In this document: piece by piece, positions 40,214 through 48,463 of the stretch
Layout of the letters: each line of letters begins with the position of its first letter
Position numbering within the stretch: the first letter of the stretch is position 1
Assembly (NCBI RefSeq): GCF_938039245.1
Contig: NZ_CALHVN010000031.1
Location: 1-63,137 of the forward strand
Source of the DNA: an uncultured Campylobacter sp.
GTDB lineage: Bacteria; Campylobacterota; Campylobacteria; Campylobacterales; Campylobacteraceae
Direction of reading: 5' to 3'
DNA: 63,137 bases
Notes under the pieces: generated by a model
The model's database searches: none
What the model saw: only the letters and a program-made list of their open reading frames with translations
What the model was told of the DNA's origin: nothing
Position numbers and translations under genes: made by a program

Positions 40214-41670
40214 TTTTTGCTCCAGCAAGAGGTATTTTTTATGCCGATACTCTCGGGGTCAAATTCCGGATTTAGACCCGCTTTTCTTTGCGATTCGTAG
40301 TCTTTTAGGGCTTTTATCATGACTTTTGAGAGCATAAAGATCGCAGCGATATTTATCGTAGCCATCGCAGCCATCGTAATGTCGGCGATATTCCACGCGA
40401 TAGTTAGATTCATCTGCGCCCCGACGAATATCATCGCGACTGCTGTAACCTTAAATGCCGTGGCGATTTTGTGATTTTTGGTAAGGTATTTGATATTTGC
40501 CTGCGCGTAGTAGTAGTTGCCGATCAGCGACGTGATAGCAAAAAGCACCACCGCAAGCGTCGTAAAGTGCAGCCCTATCTCGCCGAAGTACTCGCGCATC
40601 GCGGCCTGCACTAAAGGAAGAGCGGTGAGCGGCTCGCCGCTAACGCCGGTTTGCTTTGTGATATAAGCCTGCGAGAAAAGCACTATCATACCAGAAGCCA
40701 CGCAGATCGTCATATCTATAAAAACCGCCATCGCCTGCACGAGTCCTTGCTTAACCGGGTGGCTCGTGTGAGCAGCGGCCGCCGCGTTTGGCGCAGAACC
40801 CATGCCTGCTTCGTTTGAAAACAGTCCGCGCTTGATACCGTAGACTATCACGCTACCCGCAAATCCGCCAAATATCGCCTTAAAATCAAACGCGCTTTTT
40901 ATAATCATATCAAAGACAGACGGGAGCTTGTCTAAATTTAAGCATATCGCGATAAATGCTAGCAAGATATAAGCAAGCGCCATAAAAGGTACGATATAGG
41001 AGCTAACCTTGCCGATGACGTGGCTCTTGCTAAAAAACATCACCGCCGCAAATGCGGTAAGTATAAGGCCGATACCCACGGGCAAGCCGCTATCGCTAAA
41101 GCTCGTAGCGCCCGCACTTTGGTCGTAGTAAATTTGAAAGGCGGAGGTCATAGTGTAGCTTTGTAGGCCGTTAAATCCGTATGCGTAGGTGATGACGAGG
41201 ATAACGGCAAAAAGCGTAGCTAGCCATTTAATCCCTAGGCCGTTTTTGATGTAGTATGCCGGGCCGCCTTTAAATCCGAATACGTCTTTGGTCTTGTAAA
41301 TTTGAGCTAGCGTACTCTCGGCAAATGCCGAAGCCGCACCCAAAAAAGCCATCAAACACATCCAAAATAGCGCGCCTGGACCGCCTGCGACAATAGCGGC
41401 GGAGATGCCTGCGATATTTCCGATACCCACGCGCGAAGCGGTGGAAATCATAAGCGCTTGAAAGGGCGTGAGGTGGTGCTTGTTGTATTTGTCTTTTTTC
41501 TCGACTAAAACCTTGCAGGCCTCAAAAAACATCCTAAACTGCACGAATCTCGTGATATAGCTAAAATAAATACCTGCAACAACAAGCACTATAACCAAAA
41601 AATAGCCGTATAAAAAGTCGTTGACTAGCGACATCTCGTCGTTCATAAATTTTAAAATTTTATCTATCAA
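40210..41670 (-). CDS. Alanine/sodium symporter (AGCS family)
   Basis: The 486-residue inner-membrane carrier matches the AgcS family: FVQFRMFFEACKVLVEKKDK, PFQALMISTASRVGIGNIAG, GPGALFWMCLMAFLGAASAF, KGGPAYYIKNGLG, YGIKRGLFSNEAGMGSAPNA and AAAHTSHPVKQGLVQA. About ten membrane helices are present. It imports Ala or Gly with sodium. It lies 17 bases after the ATPase gene, which looks like the same transcript. Confidence 0.93.
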   Translation of the reverse strand: MIDKILKFMNDEMSLVNDFLYGYFLVIVLVVAGIYFSYITRFVQFRMFFEACKVLVEKKDKYNKHHLTPFQALMISTASRVGIGNIAGISAAIVAGGPGALFWMCLMAFLGAASAFAESTLAQIYKTKDVFGFKGGPAYYIKNGLGIKWLATLFAVILVITYAYGFNGLQSYTMTSAFQIYYDQSAGATSFSDSGLPVGIGLILTAFAAVMFFSKSHVIGKVSSYIVPFMALAYILLAFIAICLNLDKLPSVFDMIIKSAFDFKAIFGGFAGSVIVYGIKRGLFSNEAGMGSAPNAAAAAHTSHPVKQGLVQAMAVFIDMTICVASGMIVLFSQAYITKQTGVSGEPLTALPLVQAAMREYFGEIGLHFTTLAVVLFAITSLIGNYYYAQANIKYLTKNHKIATAFKVTAVAMIFVGAQMNLTIAWNIADITMAAMATINIAAIFMLSKVMIKALKDYESQRKAGLNPEFDPESIGIKNTSCWSKK

Positions 41671-41687
41671 CCGTCATCCCTTTAAAT

Positions 41688-43763
41688 TTATTTTGCGCCT
41701 ATTTTGACGCCTTTCATCGAATTTGCCAGTAGTCCGATCGTCGTACCGTTGTGTAAAACGGCCGTGGCGATAGGGTTAAATAGCCCAAACGTCGCGCCCG
41801 CTAGGATTAGCGAGTTTATGCCGACGGTGGCGTTAAAATTCGTATTTATCAGCCTCATGGTTTTATTTGCGATGTCTTTTGCGGCGGCGACGGAGCTGAT
41901 GTCGTCTTTTAGCAGGCTTATGTCGGCGGTAGCTTTTGCTATATCGGCGCCCTTTTGCATGCTGATGCCTACGTGAGCCTTGGTGAGGCTTGGCGCGTCG
42001 TTGATGCCGTCTCCGATAAAGGCTACTTTTTTACCCTCGGCTTTTAACTGCTCGATGATGCCTGCTTTATCGGTAGGCAGGCAGTTTGCATAGACTCTAT
42101 CGATACCTAGTTCGCTTGCTACCTGATCGGCTTTAGACTGCACGTCGCCTGTTAGCATGATGAGCTCTTTTACGCCCAGTTGTCGCAGTCTTGCTAGCGT
42201 CTGCGCGGCGTTTTCTCGCATAGTGTCGCGCATAGCGATTATGCCTAAAAGCTCTTTGTCGTAGCCTACGTATAGTAGAGTAAGTCCGCTATTTACCTCG
42301 TTTTTTATGATCTCTTCGTGCTTGCTAAACGAAATTTGCTCGTCGTCCTCTAAAAAATGCCGCGAGCCGATCACGACCTCTTTGCCGCCTACGTAGGTTT
42401 TCACGCCGTGAGCAACGATAAACTCGACCTCGTCGTGATGAATGTGATGAAAACCTATCTCGCGCGCGGCCTTTACGATAGCCTCGGCTACGGGGTGGAA
42501 GTAGTGCTCTTCTGCGCTTGCGGTCAAATTTAGTAGCTGCGCTTCGCTAAATTCTTTTTTAAACGAGTGAACTTTCACGACGCTTAGGCTGCCGTGCGTT
42601 AGCGTACCCGTTTTATCAAAGACGAAAGTATCGGCGCTCGCTAGCGCTTCGATAGATTTAGCGCCCTTTATCAGCACGCCATTGCGGCCTGCTTTTGAGA
42701 TGCTTGATTTAAAGGCGACGGGCGTAGCTAGCTTTAGCGCGCAGGAATAATCCGCCTGCAAGACGCTAGCAACGCGCGTCATATCGCGGCTAAGCAGATA
42801 CGAAACGCCGGCTAGGCTTAGCGTAACTGGCACTAGCTTGTCGGCTAGCCTCGTGGCTTTTAGCCCGACGGAGGATTTTTCGTTTAGCGAGCTTTGGATG
42901 TATGATTTTATCCTCGCAGTCGCGCTCTCGGCAGCTATGCTCTCGGCCCAAATTTTTATGCGTCCGTCTTCTACGACCGTTCCGCTCATCACGCGGTCGC
43001 CGCGCTCTTTTTTGACCGGTTCTGCTTCGCCCGTCATCGAGACTTGATTTACGCTTGCGGTGCCTTCTACGATATAGCCGTCTATACCGATACTCTCGCC
43101 TGCGCCGACGACCACGATGTCGCCTACTTTGACGTCGGCGGTCGAGATCTTTTTGAGAGATTTTTCGCCGCTATTATTTATCTCGATCCAGACCTCTTCG
43201 ATGTTTGGACGGGCTAGTTCTTTGATAAGATCGTCGCTGCGATGTACGGCGCTTTCTTCCATATATTCGCCGATCGTTAGCATGAGATTCGTGCTATTTG
43301 CGGCTAAAAAGTCGCGTCTAGCTAAGCTCACGCCGACAGCCGCGGCTTCAAGAGCCTTTGAGGTTACGCCCTCGTTTACGGCTTCGCTTGCGCCCTCTTT
43401 TAGCAAAGGAGCTGCGGCGACGAGGCTAACCGCGGCCTTTACGCCATTGCTGCTGATCAGCGGAGTGAGAGCTAAAGCGGCTGCGGCTTTGTAAATTTCA
43501 GCCTTGCTCGGCACTTCTTTACGCTTGCTTAAATTTTTAATCGGTAAATTCTCGATAAAATCTTTAATCTCGTCTAAATTTGACTCAAAGCCGACCACGA
43601 TGCTCTTGGCTTTTTTATTTACTCTGACGCTTTTTACGTATTTAAATTCGGAAATTTGCGCCTCCAGATGGCTTTCGTCGCAGTTTTCGCCGATGCGTTC
43701 GCAGATAAACCTAGCGCGGTTTTTGGTTAGATGCGCGATGCGAACGTTATTTTTGGGAGTCAA
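41688..43763 (-). CDS. P1B-type metal ATPase with SCA motif (FezB-like)
   Basis: The 691-residue pump has an HMA-fold N-terminus without a CxxC (about residues 7-73), an actuator motif SMTGEAEP (242-249), a membrane metal site S340-C341-A342 in YSCALKLATP, the phosphorylated D383 in DKTGTLTHG, H423-P424 and GDGINDAP (584-591). The usual CPC is replaced by SCA, as described for the P1B-6 subgroup found in ferrosome loci, where the pump loads iron into a membrane organelle. Neighbouring Fur, ferritin-like and small membrane genes agree. Substrate is inferred. Confidence 0.85.
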   Translation of the reverse strand: MTPKNNVRIAHLTKNRARFICERIGENCDESHLEAQISEFKYVKSVRVNKKAKSIVVGFESNLDEIKDFIENLPIKNLSKRKEVPSKAEIYKAAAALALTPLISSNGVKAAVSLVAAAPLLKEGASEAVNEGVTSKALEAAAVGVSLARRDFLAANSTNLMLTIGEYMEESAVHRSDDLIKELARPNIEEVWIEINNSGEKSLKKISTADVKVGDIVVVGAGESIGIDGYIVEGTASVNQVSMTGEAEPVKKERGDRVMSGTVVEDGRIKIWAESIAAESATARIKSYIQSSLNEKSSVGLKATRLADKLVPVTLSLAGVSYLLSRDMTRVASVLQADYSCALKLATPVAFKSSISKAGRNGVLIKGAKSIEALASADTFVFDKTGTLTHGSLSVVKVHSFKKEFSEAQLLNLTASAEEHYFHPVAEAIVKAAREIGFHHIHHDEVEFIVAHGVKTYVGGKEVVIGSRHFLEDDEQISFSKHEEIIKNEVNSGLTLLYVGYDKELLGIIAMRDTMRENAAQTLARLRQLGVKELIMLTGDVQSKADQVASELGIDRVYANCLPTDKAGIIEQLKAEGKKVAFIGDGINDAPSLTKAHVGISMQKGADIAKATADISLLKDDISSVAAAKDIANKTMRLINTNFNATVGINSLILAGATFGLFNPIATAVLHNGTTIGLLANSMKGVKIGAK

Positions 43764-44091
43764 TTTCAGCCTTTACGTCTTCAAAGCGTTCTTTTAACTC
43801 CTCAAATCCGGCTTGAAGCAAATTTGACCCCTTTACGATAGCGGAAAATATCGCCTTTTGGGCATTTTCATTGGTTAGCAAGTAGGCTGCGACGCCGCCT
43901 ATTAGCGCGCCTTTTATGAAGCCAGCGGCATTAAAATTTGCGGGGATAAAGTCTTTTAGCGCATTATTTATACTATTATCCAGCGCGCTTGGGGCACCGG
44001 TAGTCTTTACCGTCGTAGTAGTCGTAGTCGTGCTACCGTCTTCGTTTAGTTGATTTATAGTTTGCGTTTCGTTTATGTAAGGGTTTTTCAT
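43747..44091 (-). CDS. Small glycine-rich membrane protein, ATPase partner
   Basis: The 114-residue protein has a Thr-run in its N-terminus (DGSTTTTTTTVKTT), a Gly-rich membrane segment (AAGFIKGALIGGVAAYLLTN) and an amphipathic acidic helix (FEELKERFEDVKAEID). It overlaps the ATPase gene by 17 bases and the upstream gene by four. Similar Gly-rich hydrophobic proteins accompany fez ATPases. Confidence 0.65.
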   Translation of the reverse strand: MKNPYINETQTINQLNEDGSTTTTTTTVKTTGAPSALDNSINNALKDFIPANFNAAGFIKGALIGGVAAYLLTNENAQKAIFSAIVKGSNLLQAGFEELKERFEDVKAEIDSQK

Positions 44092-44393
44092 TTATCTTCC
44101 TCTAAAATTTTGATTATTTTTTCCGTAGCGATTACGCCGGCGATACCGACGGCAACGGTTGCCGCAGCCGCGAGATAGCGCGCCGAGACTAGTTTGTTTG
44201 ATGCGCTGATAGCGCACGCCGTGACGATACCGCCTTGGATAGCTATTTTAGTCGTTTTAGCTACGGCCTGCGTCTTGCTGACCTTGCCTTTTTTATAGTT
44301 TAGTATTTCTACGCCGCCGGCTGCCATCGCGCCGATTAGCGCGCCGCTTATTAAGTGGTCTGCCGGAAGTCTAGTGGTTGAAGTTAGCGCCAT
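44088..44393 (-). CDS. MamC-like small membrane protein
   Basis: The 101-residue protein has two Gly/Ala-rich membrane segments (HLISGALIGAMAAGGVEI and AAATVAVGIAGVIATEKI) joined by a short loop, KGKVSKTQAVAKTTKIAIQG. The order resembles the magnetosome protein MamC, including the Lys-x-Ser/Thr-x-Thr-x-Ala loop after the first helix. MamC binds magnetite; a mineral-facing loop here would fit an iron organelle. This is pattern similarity by eye. Confidence 0.6.
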   Translation of the reverse strand: MALTSTTRLPADHLISGALIGAMAAGGVEILNYKKGKVSKTQAVAKTTKIAIQGGIVTACAISASNKLVSARYLAAAATVAVGIAGVIATEKIIKILEEDK

Positions 44394-44405
44394 ATTTTAC
44401 CTTTT

Positions 44406-44855
44406 TTAGTGATTTCTGCCCAAATTTGCTTCAAGCGCGTTTGCGATACTGTCTGCCATCGCTTTAGTTTCCTCGGTCACGTTGGCTTCTGGCTTTAGTT
44501 CTTGAGGTTTTACTTGTTCTTGTTCGGCTTTTGCTACCGGTTTTTTAGCTTTTGGACCCGGTTTCTTTCTGCCTTGTTTTATAGTAGATGTTTTTTCTGC
44601 CGCTACTTCCTCGCTAGTACGCCTTTTGCGATTTTTTATTTCGCTTTTGACCTCTTCGGACGCTTTAGCAAATTTTTCCTCTGCATACTCTTTTACTTCG
44701 CTAGCTTTTTTTTGCGCATAGTCTTTTGCGTTTTGGGCAAACTCTTTGCCCTTATCTAGTCCGGTTTCAAGAGCCGATTTGATCTTTTCTTTATTGCCGA
44801 AAGCCGCGACGGCTAAACCACCCAAAATCGCGCCTGCGATAAACGGTAATGCCAT
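44406..44855 (-). CDS. YtxH-like protein with Lys/Ala/Glu-rich tail
   Basis: An N-terminal Gly-rich membrane segment (LPFIAGAILGGLAVAAFGNK) is followed by a long amphipathic helix (KGKEFAQNAKDYAQKKASEV and on), a basic patch (NRKRRTSEE) and a Pro/Lys-rich stretch (KKPGPKAKKPVAKAEQ). It may coat or tether a membrane compartment. Family is general YtxH-like only. Confidence 0.6.
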   Translation of the reverse strand: MALPFIAGAILGGLAVAAFGNKEKIKSALETGLDKGKEFAQNAKDYAQKKASEVKEYAEEKFAKASEEVKSEIKNRKRRTSEEVAAEKTSTIKQGRKKPGPKAKKPVAKAEQEQVKPQELKPEANVTEETKAMADSIANALEANLGRNH

Positions 44856-44877
44856 TTTTTATCCTTTGTGTTAAATT

Positions 44878-45525
44878 TTATTCTTTATCTTTGTTTTTGT
44901 CTAAATTTTTACTTAGCATCATGCTGGCTAGTCCGCCCAGCGCCAGTCCGCCGAAAAATGAAAAATTCGGGTTATTTAAAAGCGCGATGACGTCGTCTTT
45001 GCCGCCCTGCCCGGAGCTTATGCGCTCTAGCGTTTGGCTGATTTGATTAAAGCTGCTTGAATCAAAAGCGTTTAAGATATTTTCGCTTTGATTTTGAGCC
45101 GTTTGCGCCTGCTCCTCTTGGCTTGCGTTATCCGCAGCTTGAAACTGCGCGGCTAAAATTTGAGCTAGCTTTGCTTTTAGAGCCGGGATGTATTCGTTAT
45201 TTGACGTCGCCCAGAGCCTAAAGCAGACGTCTTTAAAGTTTTCGTCGCCAAGGCCGTCGGTCAAATTTTCATAAAATGCGTTTAGCTCAAGCTCGTAGTT
45301 TAGGGCTTTTATAAAGCAAGCGTCAAGATCCTCGCACGCTAAAGCGTAAAAAACTTGCGGATCGGCCTGATCTGCATAAGGCTTTAAAAGCTCCAGTCCG
45401 CTTTGCCTAACGGCTAAAATTTGAGCGAAAATCTCATCTTTTTCTTTTACGCTATCGTAAAATTTTACCCCCTGCGACTCTAGTAAAAAAACCGCATTTG
45501 CGGCTTGTTTTAGCTCTTCGTTCAT
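44878..45525 (-). CDS. Ferritin-like four-helix protein with membrane tail
   Basis: The 215-residue protein begins with helices carrying Glu/His-type residues in ferritin-like places (FLLESQGVKFYDSVKE; ALACEDLDACFIKALNYELE; ENFKDVCFRLWATSNNEYIP). The last 40 residues form a Gly-rich hydrophobic segment (FSFFGGLALGGLASMMLSKN), so the protein may be tied to a membrane. A diiron role is possible. It overlaps the HMA gene by four bases. Confidence 0.6.
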   Translation of the reverse strand: MNEELKQAANAVFLLESQGVKFYDSVKEKDEIFAQILAVRQSGLELLKPYADQADPQVFYALACEDLDACFIKALNYELELNAFYENLTDGLGDENFKDVCFRLWATSNNEYIPALKAKLAQILAAQFQAADNASQEEQAQTAQNQSENILNAFDSSSFNQISQTLERISSGQGGKDDVIALLNNPNFSFFGGLALGGLASMMLSKNLDKNKDKE

Positions 45526-45863
45526 CTTGCGCCGCCGGTAGCTTTTTGCGCTAGGTTATTGATTAGAGCCGAGATCTCGTGTAAATTTTCGCCTTTTAGC
45601 AGATCGTCCCACATCTTTTTCGGGAAAATTTCGTGGTCGTACTCTATGGTAGCCGAGCCGATTAGTTTGTTAAATTTGACGTTTTTTATGCCGTCTATTT
45701 GCTTTATCGTCTGATCTATTTTTTCTAACGGCAAGCTGTCTGCTTCCTTTTTGATATCGCTGCTGACGCGAACCCTTAAGCGGCCTGCGACATGGTGGAT
45801 CGGCGTGAAATACGAAGCTATGCGTAAGACTAGTTCTGATGGTATATGTGGCGCTGCACTCAT
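45522..45863 (-). CDS. HMA-fold metal-binding-like protein
   Basis: Of 113 residues, the core HHVAGRLRVRVSSDIKKEAD, LEKIDQTIKQIDGIKNVKFN and GSATIEYDHEIFPKKMWDDL follows the beta-alpha-beta-beta-alpha-beta HMA pattern but lacks the CxxC pair. Such degenerate HMA proteins accompany P1B-6 ATPases in fez clusters. It is the first gene after the operator-like dyad at 45934-45954. Confidence 0.68.
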   Translation of the reverse strand: MSAAPHIPSELVLRIASYFTPIHHVAGRLRVRVSSDIKKEADSLPLEKIDQTIKQIDGIKNVKFNKLIGSATIEYDHEIFPKKMWDDLLKGENLHEISALINNLAQKATGGAR

Positions 45864-45933
45864 GTTTCTCCTTTGTTTTTGCGTATTATCGTTTTGCTAC
45901 GCTTAAATTTAACTAAAAGTTTTTTGCATATCG

Positions 45934-45954
45934 TTATCAAATCATTTTTGATAA
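45934..45954. promoter_or_regulatory. Fur/PerR-box-like dyad upstream of the fez-like genes
   Basis: TTATCAAA (45934-45941) and TTTGATAA (45947-45954) form a perfect inverted repeat with a 5-bp spacer, similar in size and base content to Fur-family boxes. It lies 71 bp before the HMA gene start and directly after the adjacent Fur-family gene, which is the likely ligand. Confidence 0.6.
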
Positions 45955-45970
45955 AAAGGCGCAAAATAGG

Positions 45971-46408
45971 CTATTTGTTTTGGCATTTTGGGCAAAAACC
46001 GTATAAAATCATCGCATGACCTTCGAGTTTAAAGCCTGAGTTTTTACAAATTTGTTCTTGTTTTTCTTCTATGTATTTATCGAAAAAACTCTCCACCGCG
46101 CCGCACTTCGTGCAGACGAGATGATCGTGGTGCAACCTTAAGTTCAGCTCGAATTTATTCGTTCCGTCCTCTTCAAAAGCAAGAACTAAACCGAATTTTT
46201 GTAAAAAATTTAAAAACTGATATATCGCCGTTAGGCTCAAATTTCGTCTAAATTCGCTTTTGATCCTCGTTTTTATCTGGCTTGCGCTAAGATGCTCGTC
46301 GCTAGAAAATAAAATTTTTAAAATTTGCTCTTTAGCGGCGGAATTTTTATATCCGCAATCTCGTAAAAACTCTAAAAATTTCATATAAAAATTATCAAAA
46401 TTGTGCAT
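45971..46408 (-). CDS. Fur-family transcription regulator
   Basis: The 145-residue protein has a winged-helix N-terminal domain (about 20-75, SASQIKTRIKSEFRRNLSLT, AIYQFLNFLQKFGL) and a metal-binding dimer domain with H93, H94 and H96 (RLHHDHLVC) and two Cys pairs, C99-C102 and C139-C142, that hold a structural zinc. It may sense iron or peroxide. Its place at the head of the metal cluster suggests local control, separate from the global Fur. Confidence 0.88.
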   Translation of the reverse strand: MHNFDNFYMKFLEFLRDCGYKNSAAKEQILKILFSSDEHLSASQIKTRIKSEFRRNLSLTAIYQFLNFLQKFGLVLAFEEDGTNKFELNLRLHHDHLVCTKCGAVESFFDKYIEEKQEQICKNSGFKLEGHAMILYGFCPKCQNK

Positions 46409-46566
46409 TTATAGCCGCTTTGCCTTATAAAAATAGGTTCTAATTATAGTAAAATAAGCTGATAATGCGATAAATTTAAGACTAATTCTCAAAAAATCAA
46501 GATTTTGGCTAAGCGATTATAAAGGTTATTTTGGCATAATTCCGCAAATTTTTTAAAAGGGCGACT

Positions 46567-46776
46567 ATGACGTACGACGAGCTAGAGCTTGAGGCTGTTT
46601 TGCTGGAGGTTTTGGAAAATCGAGGCAATTTTGAATCGCTTGACGACGAGGAGCTTTTCGAGCTTATAGAAGAGGTTGCGAAATACACCGACGGCGATTA
46701 TGAAGAAGCGTTTGAATATATGACTCAGTTTTCGCCGATCAACAAAAAAAGGTTCGTTTCTCTTTATACGGTTTAG
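46567..46776 (+). CDS. Small acidic protein, 69 residues
   Basis: MTYDELELEAVLLEVLENRG, then many Glu and Asp residues and a terminal FSPINKKRFVSLYTV. Probably cytoplasmic and helical. I do not know a function. AAAAGGGCGACT precedes the ATG. It ends in a bidirectional terminator shared with the SYLF gene. Confidence 0.6.
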   Translation: MTYDELELEAVLLEVLENRGNFESLDDEELFELIEEVAKYTDGDYEEAFEYMTQFSPINKKRFVSLYTV

Positions 46777-46797
46777 CCAAACGGCTAAACCGAGTTT
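46770..46797. terminator. Bidirectional rho-independent terminator
   Basis: GGTTTAGCC (46770-46778), loop AAAC, GGCTAAACC (46783-46791), then GAGTTTTT on the + strand. It overlaps the stop of the acidic protein gene and precedes the convergent SYLF gene end. Confidence 0.75.
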
Positions 46798-46800
46798 TTC

Positions 46801-47475
46801 TTATTTTTTATACTGAAAAAATTTATTCGCTATTTCTTGAAGCTTTTTTGTGTACCTAGACTCTTTAGGCGAGTTGTTATAAATATCTTCCATATCATAC
46901 ATTCTATCGTAATAATCAAACGTAGCTTGCTTATCGACGACTATCAAAGAGGTATTTATGCTAACTCCGACAAAAAGCCCTCTGCTTTTGCCTCTTTCCG
47001 TAGCCCAAGCCGAAATTTCGGGCAAATCAGTCATAACTCCCGCTTTTTCGCCTGCACCGAGTATCACTGCATCGGCGCTTAGATCGATTTGTCCTTTTCC
47101 GTTTAGTAGTCCTGCGTACGATCTTCTTGATTTGATTAAAATAATTAGGTCGGTTGATTTATATCCCGCCTGCAAACCGATGCCGCCGCCTTTAAAGCTA
47201 ACGAATATCGGGCTACTCCATTCATTATCGTCGTTTCTACCGATAAAGATACCGTCGCCTGAATGCGTAGTAGCTATCAGGCCTCCGCTTACCATCTCAG
47301 GGATAATGATTATACCCTTAACTTCGCTCGTATCCTTTGTATTTAGCAGTTTTTGAGTGCCTAAGTCGTTTAGGATATCAAGCGACGTCCTAACCTTTTG
47401 ATTTTGCGTAAAATCAGCATAAGCAAGCTGCGTAAATAGCAGTGCGCAAGTTGCAAGCTTTAAAAATCTTTTCAT
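46801..47475 (-). CDS. SYLF-domain (Ysc84-like) exported protein
   Basis: A cleavable signal peptide (MKRFLKLATCALLFTQLAYA) is followed by the SYLF lipid-binding domain: GIIIIPEMVSGGLIATTHSG, FVSFKGGGIGLQAGYKSTD, GLLNGKGQIDLSADAVILGA, GLFVGVSINTSLIVVDKQA. At 224 residues it is a typical single-domain periplasmic member. It likely binds membrane lipids. Confidence 0.85.
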   Translation of the reverse strand: MKRFLKLATCALLFTQLAYADFTQNQKVRTSLDILNDLGTQKLLNTKDTSEVKGIIIIPEMVSGGLIATTHSGDGIFIGRNDDNEWSSPIFVSFKGGGIGLQAGYKSTDLIILIKSRRSYAGLLNGKGQIDLSADAVILGAGEKAGVMTDLPEISAWATERGKSRGLFVGVSINTSLIVVDKQATFDYYDRMYDMEDIYNNSPKESRYTKKLQEIANKFFQYKK

Positions 47476-47569
47476 TTTTGTTTCCTTTTTTGTAAAATTT
47501 ACCCGCTATTATAGTATTTTTTTATTAAATTTAAAAAATGTTCGTTAACCTTATGCAGAAAGGAGTTAA

Positions 47570-48409
47570 ATGAAAAAAATTATTTTAGCCGTTTTGATTT
47601 GTTTAAATTTGAGCGCAAAAGGGCAGGGCGGCGCGCCTAGCCAAACTCAGACGATCGTAAACGGCGACGTCGAGATAGTGCAGGTGGAGGCTAAATTTGC
47701 CGGAAATTTAAGCATTGACGGCAAGAAAAAGCGCTGGCTTAGCGTGCCCGGGGATGAAAATTTAAAATTTGCCATCGTCGCCGCTAGCTACCGTCAAAAG
47801 GGCGAAATAAAGCTAATAAATGGGCTTAAAAGTGGCGATGAGACGATAATTTTTAAGATCGTAGAGGGCGAATACAAAAAAGAAAAAATAACTGTCGAGG
47901 GCAGCAAGGTGACGCCGCCAAAAGATGTACTAAAGCGCATCGAGGAGGAGCGCGAGGAGGCGAATAAAATCTACGCCACGGCCAACGTCGGGCTAAAATT
48001 TAACTCCAAATTTATCCTGCCGATGAGCTCGGCGGTTACGAGTCCGTTCGGCACTGCGCGCGTATTTAATGGCACTTTAAAAAGCTACCACGGCGGCACG
48101 GATTTTAGGGCCGCGGTCGGCACGTCGGTGATCGCGGCAAACGACGGCGTAGTCGCCATCGCAAAAGATCGCTACTACGCTGGTGGATCTGTGGTTATAG
48201 ACCATGGCGAGGGTATTTACACGCAGTACTATCATCTAAGCGCGCTAAACGTCAAAGTCGGACAAAGCGTCAAAAAAGGCGATATCATCGCACTTAGCGG
48301 CGCTAGCGGGCGAGTGAGCGGGCCACACCTACACTTTGGCGTGATCGCGGGCGGCGTGCAGGTAAATCCGCTAAATTTCGTCAAAAAAATCAACGAAATT
48401 TTAAATTAA
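47570..48409 (+). CDS. M23 peptidoglycan endopeptidase (Pgp3/Csd-like)
   Basis: A signal peptide (MKKIILAVLICLNLSAKG) leads to a beta-rich N-terminal domain and the M23 LytM domain with zinc ligands H174, D178 (YHGGTDF) and H253/H255 (GPHLHFG). Such enzymes cut peptide crosslinks; in Campylobacter and Helicobacter they shape the helical cell. 279 residues matches that group. AGGAG lies before the ATG. Confidence 0.88.
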   Translation: MKKIILAVLICLNLSAKGQGGAPSQTQTIVNGDVEIVQVEAKFAGNLSIDGKKKRWLSVPGDENLKFAIVAASYRQKGEIKLINGLKSGDETIIFKIVEGEYKKEKITVEGSKVTPPKDVLKRIEEEREEANKIYATANVGLKFNSKFILPMSSAVTSPFGTARVFNGTLKSYHGGTDFRAAVGTSVIAANDGVVAIAKDRYYAGGSVVIDHGEGIYTQYYHLSALNVKVGQSVKKGDIIALSGASGRVSGPHLHFGVIAGGVQVNPLNFVKKINEILN

Positions 48410-48463
48410 CATTTTTTTCACGACTTTTCTTTAAACTTCGCTCATCTTTTTAAAGGAGAGAAA

